Below are positions 11,341 through 21,339 of a stretch of 64,000 nt of DNA, one piece after another. The translations under genes and the position numbers were made by a program. The notes under the pieces were generated by a model. The model worked only from the letters and a program-made list of their open reading frames with translations, was not told the DNA's origin and did no database searches. The stretch comes from Fasciolopsis buskii (Eukaryota > Platyhelminthes > Trematoda > Plagiorchiida > Fasciolidae): contig LUCM01001814.1 in NCBI GenBank assembly GCA_008360955.1, positions 21,116 to 85,115 of the forward strand. Direction: 5' to 3'. How positions within the stretch are numbered: position 1 is the first letter of the stretch; every line of letters starts with the position of its first letter.

Positions 11341-11872
11341 GAAGACCTTAGAGATTTCACGTAAGACAATGTTTCTCCATGATTTTCGGGCCAGACAAGA
11401 ACCATCAGAGCACTGGTGGGACGACGGGGTGGGACTCTTTATCGGTGGTTGCTCAGTAGTCGGGTAAAATGGCCACGAATAATTTTGATATAGCAGATGC
11501 GAAGGAAGTTACATAATGATCATTCGGGTCAGTAAGATCATGGCATTTTGCAGCAGGGAAAACCATAGATGTTTCTATGTTGTTGGAAAAGTGATTTAAA
11601 AAAAGCAGGAAAGCCTGCTAAAATTGTGGTTTGCTACCATCCGTAATTGCTTATTTTTCAGTCAAGCGCTCACCCCTTCAATGTAAGAAGTTTGTTAGAC
11701 CCGGAACATAGGCTTTATTCAGTTAACAGTTCGGTACCTCTAGATCTTGACTATAGCTGAAGGTGTTGTTGGTTGGTGGATCAAATCGCAAATAAACTTG
11801 CAAAATCCGTGGCATCATCTCAACATCCGGCCTTCCCTCAAGCTTAGGGTAGACATTACCTCAGTTTGTAGT

Positions 11873-12055
11873 GCCATCATCATCATCGCCCAGCGTTAGC
11901 GAGACAGGCATCGGTCTGCTTCCCTTCCCCCAGAGTTGTACGTTGCCACGGAAAGAATGAATATTTAAGGTGGACAGTTAGTGAACCTGCCTGGGTGGGA
12001 AGGGAAAAGAATGTCGTAGTAGACGACACATGGATTGCAGTTTAATGTCTTTACG
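11873..12055 (-). mobile_element. LINE 3' end, antisense
   Basis: Starts with 'catcatcatcatcgcccagcg', the reverse complement of the LINE 3' terminus with its (TGA)n tail. It continues 'cccccagagttgtacgt' and 'tgaatattta', matching 18685-18790 in order. It butts against an oppositely oriented LINE fragment at 12056. Confidence 0.6.
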
Positions 12056-12245
12056 CTTGCAGGACCTGACCTCCACGTTGAGAAGGCTGGGCGACTTTCC
12101 GTATTCGATCTCTTTGTTCTCCGAACTATTGCTTAAGTCCATTGGGTGCACCGGGTACGCAGTGACGTGATGCGTCGCTGTGTGTTTGTGCAAGCTAAAG
12201 TCATGTGGCCGAGGTACTCGCTTTCCATCGCTTTCGATGAATTGG
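12056..12245 (+). mobile_element. LINE C-terminal fragment upstream of ACTR10
   Basis: The + strand encodes 'LHVEKAGRLSVFDLFVLRTI' and 'VHRVRSDVMRRCVF', the region that reads 'RVEKARRLSVFDRRHLRSIA' in the copy at 37560-37660. It ends about 110 bp before the ACTR10 start codon, with a (TA)n run in between. The proximal upstream region of that gene is therefore largely retroelement-derived. Confidence 0.65.
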
Positions 12246-12251
12246 ACAATT

Positions 12252-12253
<2 letters not shown>

Positions 12254-12294
<41 letters not shown>
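12254..12294. repeat. (TA)n microsatellite upstream of ACTR10
   Basis: About 20 uninterrupted TA units, ending 63 bp before the ACTR10 start codon. Confidence 0.95.
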
Positions 12295-12296
<2 letters not shown>

Positions 12297-12320
12297 TTTA
12301 TCACGGTGGGAATCGTATGA

Positions 12321-12337
12321 TTTATTTCCTTTTTTAG
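12321..12337 (+). promoter_or_regulatory. Candidate splice or trans-splice acceptor of ACTR10
   Basis: A pyrimidine tract ending in AG ('tttatttccttttttag') lies 20 nt before the ACTR10 ATG. Flatworm mRNAs can receive a spliced leader at such a site, or it could be the acceptor of a 5' UTR intron. Only the motif is visible; use of the site is inference. Confidence 0.35.
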
Positions 12338-12357
12338 ATTTTGATTCATCCTGTAAG

Positions 12358-13598
12358 ATGCCGGGATTCGAATCTCTAATTCTGGGCGAGAAGACTGCTG
12401 TAGTATTTGATATTGGATTCGCGTACACGAAGTAGGTCGTCCAGATTTTCACTCTTAACTTGACCAGATGCGGTTTCGCCGGTGAAGCTGGCCCTCGATT
12501 TATTTTCCCGACCGAAGTAACATTGGTGAGCGTGTTTGTTGCTTACCTTAATTTCAATATCCATTTTTACAGCCAAATGGTGACACAAAACACTTCATGT
12601 TTTTACAAACGGTTCAGGAACGACGCAAGTTTCTCGTTAAGTTCTTTCATCATCTTTATTATAAGTGAGTTTAGGCTTTTGGGCCATTCACAAAGAGACA
12701 ACTGTAGGCATCTACTGGTTAATCCGAAGGATAGGCGAGTGGTCATTGTGGACAATGTGCTCTCTACGAGTGGATTCCGTGACCTGATTGCGGATGTTCT
12801 TTATAACCACTTTGAAGTGAGTTGACTATACAGTTAAGAACTAGTACTTTTTCCGCAGATTCCGTCAGCCCTGTTCGCTCCCGCCCACCTTTTATCGCTT
12901 TTTACCCTAGGCATATCCAGTGCGGTGGTCCTTGACTGCGGATTCCAAGAAGCCATGACTATCCCGGTTTGTTCGCCCGTGTTCTCCTCACCCATCGTTT
13001 CAGGTATATGAGGGTTACACCTTGTTGAATGCATGGCAGGCTGGTCAGTTGGGAAGTAGTGCAGTGTACAAGTGGGTTGAATCCAGTCCTCTGAGCATCT
13101 TCCCCCCGGTAGGAATCTTGAAAATCTTTTGCAAGAAAATGCCACGGTTGTGAACGAGAATGGCGAGTCATTATCTTTGGCTTCTTGTTCATGTAGGTTC
13201 TGTACCCCCGTTATTTTTTCATCTACATTGCAGCTGCGGATTGTCTTTTATCAACTGAGGTACTCGAAGACATCATAGGTAAGTGATCACGTTGATGTGG
13301 GGACTATACAACCAGCAAGAACTTCTTTTATTAGTCCGGCTTCTAGAGCGGCAGATTGGAGAAAATGGTTAGATGCACAGTGTGATTCGGAGACTGCGAG
13401 CAAAGTTGAGGCGCCGAAGCTTGCCGAGGATGCGTTCTACTATCCACTAAATAGCTTGAAGGGCAGCAAGCGCTTGCTGATTCCGTCACGGATCCGTGAA
13501 CTGAGTGTTGAATGTCTATTCACAGGGGATAATGATCGAATTACTCTTGCTACACTGCTGTTGAAATCTATTCAACTCAGTCCTATCGATATTCGCCG
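12358..13598 (+). CDS. ACTR10: ACTR10 exons 1-9, compact 5' cluster
   Basis: Nine exons of 45-283 nt are separated by eight introns of 36, 47, 43, 42, 37, 47, 41 and 37 nt. These lengths are close to the minimum a spliceosome can remove. Donors include gtaggt, gtgagc, gtgagt, gtgagt, gtttgt (weak), gtacaa, gtaggt and gtaagt. Exon 9 (13316-13598) carries the 'FTGDNDRITLATLLLKSI' segment, equivalent to human 'FEQDNEEQSVATLILDSL', and ends 'PIDIR', with a codon split to exon 10. Confidence 0.93.
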
Positions 13599-16500
13599 GT
13601 AAGTTAACTTGCATCTCTTCGAATTCCACATCACGAATGAACTGCGATTGTTTTAATAGCGGACATTTTGGCATTTTGGACAAAAATTTATGGAACGTTC
13701 TGGTTCCAAACTTCACTGTAATTGTGGAAATCCTTGATCTTAGCTAGTCACGGTTTTATCAAGTGTCGTAAAAGTAAACAGTATAAGAAATGTCCATCCT
13801 TTCGAGTTTGTTGGTTTTACGGATTGGTCGTTTGTTCTGGTATTCAAGTTCGATCACCACCATGTCGGTGATGCGTAGTAACCCATTGTTTCTCTTCGAT
13901 AGCCCATTAGGTTCTGATGTTATTTACCCGTTATCTTCATCTTTGTCGCACATTTAATGCTCTTGCTTGATCCACTCTTGCTTCTGTTCTCTACGAATTG
14001 TTAACTTGCAATCCTCGCGCCTGCCTCCTACTCCGTCTCACACCGGCGTGGTGCAGATCTTGTGACCACCGTGTGTGTGTGTGCTTTGGATTGCGCATCA
14101 AACTCACCACCCAGCGAACATTGGGAGTTGTCCCAGATATTGCCAGACGGGATATCGTTGTTTGAAGTTTTGGAATACGAAAACCTCGTGGTCGAGAATG
14201 TTTATAATTTGCTGACTTTTTGATTGCCGTGTCTAGTAATTTTCAAGGCAAGTTTACAATTGAATCGTTTGATGCTCGAAAACGCACTCGAATGCAGACA
14301 CGCACATACGATGGTCCTACACCAATGTGAGATGGACTACAGCGGGACGGGGTAAGTGCCTATGCACGTTACATGATGCCGGGTTGCGAACACCCACCAC
14401 GAAAATACCGTGCTATAATCGGATGAATTACCACGCCTTATTGGCTAAACGAACTGCCCACGAGCACATGATAAGACTACGTCTTTTTTTTGTAATTTCG
14501 GTGATAATCGCGCCAAACATCCTGTTGATAAACATAAAAGCAACGCATCTTAAAACGCGAATTGACAAGAGTAAAATTAGTCAGTCACTGAACACATGAA
14601 TAATTGAACACTTTGTACATTGTGGTCATGCAATTCGCATGGATTTCGGAAATCTCCGAGACATCTGTAGTTGTTATCCCTTGTTGTCCTCATTGCTTTG
14701 TCTGGCGCATAGGTAGTTTTAACGCCATGTTCGTCGCTTTTCGCAGTTTTCCGGTGGATATTAGAAGCTACGGAGTAATCCCGTTTCAGCCCATTCACGT
14801 TCCAAGCTTACAACAAAAAGCAAGTGAAACCTACATCAAAAGGACGATAGGAATAACTTTCCTAATCTGTTATCTGTTTCCATACGACAGTATACTTGTT
14901 CCGGTGGGTCGTATGATGTTCTTTTCCATTCAGAGTGTCGTTTGTAAGATTACTGTGATATTTGTCAACGTAAAACACATGACTGAAGTCTGCCTCGATT
15001 AGGATTTTCAAATCTGCCAATGAGGATTTCAAAAATCGAATGTTTACTCCTAATTTTGTTATTTTTCGTAAAATTTCGGTTTACTTCATTTCTAACTCAC
15101 GACACAGCAGTATAGGTAAGTAAATGCAACTGACCGGGAACCAGAGTGGAGCAGGGTGAAAAGTGTTCATTGGATTTGAGCCCACAAGCCGCGGTCCTGA
15201 CTGTTTGACCATTGCAGATCGATAAATCTACTTGATCTTAACTGCTTCACAGTTTTTTTACTAAGACCTAATGATTTCAGTGTCTATTAGTAGTGGGAGA
15301 TTGAATGTTTTCATGAAATAATTCATCATGTGATACCATTGCTCAAATCACTACTAAGAAACCATGGAAGCACTGTACAGCTGTTTCATCCTTGTTAGGA
15401 ATCATCAGTGCATGTCCACCGCCCGGGACGAACGATTTGGAGTCGAACGCTTTAGCCATGCAAATCGGTGACGGATAGGTGCAACATCATGTTATGGAGT
15501 TCAGCAAACCGTTCAGAGCCTGCCCGGTATCGGAATGGCTTAGGCGTTCGACTCCGAACCGTTCGTCCCGGGTTCGCATGCCAGTTCGGGCGCGGTGGAT
15601 ATGCACTGATTCCTAACAAGAATAAAACAGCTGTACAATGCTTCCATGGTTTCTTAATGGGGAGTTGAGCGGTAATATCACATGGTGAGTTGTCTAATGA
15701 TTTCAGTATCGTTAACCTACTTACTGGTAAATCTGTGCTATAGACGTGAAATTTCTTCCCAATTCGTTTTTCCATTTATTATCGAATATAGTGACTTCTA
15801 GTGGCTGCGGCGTTACGGATAAGATAGATAGCTTTTTGACTTCGAGATCCAAAGTCAGGTTCCAGCTCGTTCTCACGTTCTTCTAGTATACTAATATTGT
15901 GCGATAAGAAGAAATGAAGATAGGAAAATTCCTGCAAGACTTTACAAGGCTACAGGTTCTTCAGAATCTAACGTTTGGTTTTTATCGCTTTTGGATCGCG
16001 GTCTCCAAACACCCGTTTTATATGAATTTGACTCTCTCATTTTCTTCACAGTTATTCCGTTATCTAGAGCTGATTTGATCAGTCAGATCAAGATGGCTAT
16101 AGTATGTGTATCGTTCCTGTTGACATGTCTACCGAGAAAGGAGAAAGCATTCGGAATGTGTCTTAGGGTTACGTTTTTCTCATTCCCTCTTCTCAACAGA
16201 ACTCTAGCGCATAACATTGTCGTTATCGGAGGAACCGTAAACATTCCCGGTTTTGTCTCTCGTCTGGTCGAGGAATTGAATGCTTGTTTGGAGTGGCCCG
16301 AATTCGCCTCGCTATCTGCGCTCAAGGGTGAATTCCGAGTGCATCAACCGCCAGGAGAACCAAACTACATAGCTTGGCTTGGGGGTAAAAATAATTTTGT
16401 TGTCCACTGTTTCTCCGATTCGTTCATTTTGATCTTCCTATTTGTTTCGTTAAAGAATGGGCCTTAAAACACTTCCATCTAGTTTGAAACTTACCGAATT

Positions 16501-19500
16501 TTTCCTAGAATTCTCACTTTAATGATAGCACCAGTTTCTATAACATGGTTGAAGCATGAATGCATTGAAAGGGACATGTCTCATGGCCACTGGGGTTCAC
16601 TACAACAGGGGAGGGGGGCCCGACAACCATGATCGTGATACTTGGAGTGGCACAGAACCACATAAGGTCTCGTCGGATCAGGTGTAACAGCAAGCCGGGC
16701 GACAGCGGGTTCCCCTCTACCACCAGGTTGAAAAGCAAACACATGTTTAGTGCATCTCAGATGCCTAAATAATTCATGCGTCTGGAATATTTTCAGTCTC
16801 TGTACATTTTGATTGGCATCTGAAACCCTGGAAATGGACACATGCTGCCGATTCAAGCGCATGCCATTCCACACTCTTTACGCGCTCCAGACAAATAATT
16901 GTGATCTTTCGACTTGCCTCGTTGATACTCAAGTGTTATCCTAATATTGGAGTTTCTCCGTCATTTGACGGCCTCCTTACATAGTTTAGTAGCCTCTGTA
17001 CACTTTACTATCCTTATACTATTTGTAACAGATTCGGTCTAGAATAGAATAGACAGACATTTTTGAATAACGCACGTCATACACTGGCTCATCACCTATC
17101 AGTTACCTAACCCGGTAACGTGAGTTGGTGGCCTAATGTGAATTTCACCAACAGTTATAAACCCAACGAAATGCGTGCTTATCCCACCCCAGGTCGTGAC
17201 CACTCGGGGCCAATGCCCCTAATTCGGACCAAATCGCATGGATAAAGAGAACAACTATAAAATGTTCTGTGCGGTTTCATGAAGTTTTGGGTTGTTCTGG
17301 GCGAGGTATCTATGCCATTTCGAGATCGCATCTAGAAGACATCACGTAAAGGTAAAGGGTCTATAGGTTTGATCTCATGGGGAATACTTCTGGTGAAGTT
17401 CCTCATTTGGAAACGGACTTCTACGGTGACTGACCAACGACACCGTCTCCTTAAGCGTTTTTTATATGTGAGTCGTACGGAAAATGCACAAAAACTATTT
17501 ATAATCTGTCAGCTGTAATAGAAACTGTTTCCTGTAAGTTGCGGGGACGCAAACACAAGTAACGAGACATTAACAGTAATCTTGGTAGTCTTTCATGGGA
17601 TGTGATCATCATCATGTACAGCGTTAAGCAGTCGGATGAGCCTCACTAACCGCTGCTTTTCTTGCCATTATACACCTTGCAGTAGAAAGAAGGATTACGC
17701 AAGATAGACGAGGTGAATCCGTAGATTCGGGAAAAAGAAAATAATGCCACAGTAGCTAAGACACAGATTGCATCGTCTGACCGGGTAACTGCACGTTTTT
17801 CCAATCATTCTGGTTCGATAACACGATCTCCATTGTTCAAGGCTCACTGCCGTATTCTTAAGTGTCTATGGCCATCTGGTTGTCGGATCCGTTGGACCCC
17901 AATCTCGGAGGCATGAGACACCTGTTTTAGCTAGGTTCATTGTACATTTTCTTTTTCCGTACTACCCCGTTATCCGTTGATCCCCATGTGATACCTTCCA
18001 CTCAATAAGAGGAACTCAACGTGCGGCGTGGTATGGTAGATGAGTGTTCGCCATAGAAGCACATGACTCAGCCAACAAAATCTGACAAGCTTTACCCTAT
18101 TTAATGAATTACACACGGAATCGGTGCCCAACACTCCATTCCACTGCTGATACGGTCATTCCATTCCATCCTAATAATGCCACACGAATATCGGTGATCG
18201 CGTACCTCCAGTACCTAGACTCCATGCCTCGCAACCAGACAACAGAAGTGGGCTCACCGCAGCATAATGCCCATTACCCTTCAACTTCATTGAAGTATCA
18301 GGCCGATTCCACAAGTGCTTCAGTACAACGTACACCGTTCGAGCCTTGGAGATATGCGTGCTCACCTCTGTATATCGAAGGAAAAACTTTGAAGGCGCAC
18401 ACTGAGCTGTGAAATGTTTATTGCGATGTTTCGATCCAGACTTAGACTCGCTATCACACGTGAATGAATCAGTGTGACTTGTACGGTTAGTTCAACTTGG
18501 TGTAATGTATTGTGCGCTCGTCCGTTTCGCCGTCGTGTGGCACACTGGCGTTGCTTGGTTTTGCCAGGGTGACGTAATGTTTGTCGACTTCTGCGAGCCG
18601 ATTGAACTAGTTGGTCGGATGGAGCGCTTCGAGGACCAAACGTTCCCTCTTTTTTCTGGCTCGGGAAATCACGTTTGCGTTGTCGATCATCATCATCATC
18701 GTTCAGCGTTAAATAGCAAGGCAAGCCTCACTGCCCGCTGCCTTTCCCCAGAGATACACGTTTCCATAAAAATAGTGAATATCCATAGGGAACGGGGAAT
18801 GGACCTATACGGGCGGGAAAAGATAAGATACTGCTGCAGCCAACACACAGAACCAGTCTTAACGTACAAACATCATTTAATTCATTCTTATTTCTGGAAG
18901 ATGACATTTCACGATCTGCATCTGTTCAGCGGTTCAACTTGCCATACTGCCTTCAGTGTCGCCAGCCAGCAAGTGGACGGAGGTCGTTTCGGGACCCCTA
19001 ATCAGAAGGCGTGAGACGACCTTACTTTACCTAACTTTTCGCTGTTACGTATGTTCTCATTCCTACGTTTGGCCACACTCATCTGGTTGGCCTCCACATG
19101 TGCTTCTTCCATTTCCTGTTCGGAAGGAAGATCAGCATATTATATAAGGCACGGTATTGGGTAGATTCGAGTGTGTGACGGTCATGAACGCATACACTGG
19201 ACTCCTAACAAGCGTTAGTTCTATACTAAGTCTTGCATAACGCTGCAAACAAGCTATTCTCAGAAAGTCGCCCCCAATACCAGATTCCTAACCTCTATGA
19301 TAACTTCACTTCGTTGCGATCTTGCATCTCGTGGCCTCTCTGTGCGTGGTGCTTCCGAATCTGAGTTTAGATCAGCCCGTTGTAAGGCTAATTTGTGTTC
19401 ATGTGGACGAACTCATAGTTGTTTGCCGCGCTCTGTGACCCATTGTAGCTTCGCTATCAATCATTCATGGACAGAATGGCGTGGACTGCTCCTGATTGAT

Positions 19501-21305
19501 TGTGGTAATCTACACGGCCTTCCCCATTGAACATGACGAATCGCAGCGTCCGCGATAGTTCTTGGTGGGCGATTTCGAATGCCCAAATCGGTTTTTAGCA
19601 GACCGCTGTCCTTGTGAGTCTCTGAGTTCCCCGTACATTATGCGCAGCAGTGATCACATGGTTTCGGTCTGTTTGTATGCCTTTCTGCTGCCACGAAATT
19701 GCGAGTTGATGAAGCTCTTTTGGGTATCCGTTTTTAATGAAAAAGCTTGCATCTTACTGTTTTCCATAGTTCTATTATGCTGGAATGCGTGCTTGCTCGG
19801 TAGGACAGTGTGCGCACCCAGCCCCTTAGGTGGCATTTCGGGTGATTGCTGTTGTAATTCAATCTACGGTCCTTTGTTGTTGCATTTCGGTAGACTGTCG
19901 TTTCTATGTGGCCGTCGGTTGTCTCTATAAATCAGGAGCGTTCAGGAACGGGAGTATTGTTTCGTATTCTCCTTCCTTTATGTGGAATTCCGTCCAATTT
20001 AGATTTCTTGAGCATCGCAAATGTGTCTTCCACTTATCGTGAATTCATGACAGGCGCGAGGGTTTTCTAAAAAGCTTTAGGCGTTTGAGATCTGTTCCAT
20101 GACCTACATTCTGCTACATAATGCTCTGAAGGCGTTGATCAAATTGGTGTGCCCCTTACGTGTACTGTTATCTTACCATCTCCTTATATACTAGCCCACC
20201 ATCACAGGAATTCAACTGCGGCCTCGTTGATATTACGTATGCCTATCAGTGCACATCTCTGCTGGTGTGCGACGCCGTCCTTACACGACTATGTTCGTAT
20301 CAAACGAAACCATCAATTGTTCTGTATTCAGTTTGAGGTTTCTTATCTGCCTTTTGAGAAACGGCCAGTTGCATATACAGTGCTTCCAGGTCCGTCTACC
20401 CCGCAGAAGCCGAGAAAGAAACCTTGCTCAACTGGGTATGTCCGGGGATTGTTGTCGGCCTCGACATATCGGTCTGATGGAATACTATGAGTACGATACT
20501 GGCACCCACGCCAGGCAGTCAAACGTCTTCTCATGGCAAGTCACTTGTTCAGTCTTTGTGACCTCGAAAACCCGAGTGATATGCGTTGAACTGTCGCTCA
20601 AATATCCCATGCTCCCACGAATAAATAAAGCGCAAATAACCCCACTTCAGATTAAGAATATTTGAATCGACCACAGCCATAGTTTGTCCTGCCATCTGTT
20701 ACCGCTAGACTTCTTGAGTACTTTTGGTTGTATTTGCAAATGCACAATAACATCTTAGAAGACGCTGTGTTTCTTACAAATGTGATCAAACGGCTCCCTA
20801 GGTTGCTTTTGTAATGGCGCGTAAAAAGTAGACAGAATATGTCCGCAGCTTGTAGGCTATTTACTGCCAATTATATGGCTGTTCGATGAGTAACACTATC
20901 GACCGACAGTTCTTTAGTCGAGAAACTGAATTCAAGTTTTAGAAAGATTGAAAAATCGAGAAATTTTCCCGCGGAAACAATATTTACTCTGGTAACGCCT
21001 GTCATGAGTGGTGGCAGCAGTTAGTATCTCCAACCAGTAATGAAAACTGATAGTGGAGCAATGTGGTTCAATGCACCAGTCCTTGGACCGATCGTCTTCA
21101 TTTTGTTCACTTTGGTTATATGAAACAAGTTGCGCTTGAACAAGTCAGTGCGCTATGATAACGCTGGTATTCGATGGAGTTTTAATTTTTTGATCAAGGC
21201 AGGAAATCGAAGACGTTCGATTGTGAAGTTTCCATCGGTGTTCAGAGTAACGCCTAGATGCTGAAGTAGATTTCTCATCTATCCGCACGAGTGTTAAAAC
21301 GTTCC

Positions 21306-21339
<34 letters not shown>

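Noticed and set aside
12254..12294. CRISPR array or other structured tandem repeat
   Set aside because: It is a simple TA microsatellite. No repeat-spacer pattern occurs anywhere in the window.
13066..13108. Extension of ACTR10 exon 6 to the gtagga donor at 13109
   Set aside because: It breaks the frame into the next exon and loses the segment homologous to human ACTR10. The gtacaa donor at 13066 restores both.
12834..13192. Minus-strand frames of 77 and 103 codons
   Set aside because: They are shadows of ACTR10 exons 5-7 on the opposite strand.
15991..16467. 158-codon frame read as one protein
   Set aside because: It starts in intron sequence and reads into intron 10. Only 16200-16384 is coding, as ACTR10 exon 10.
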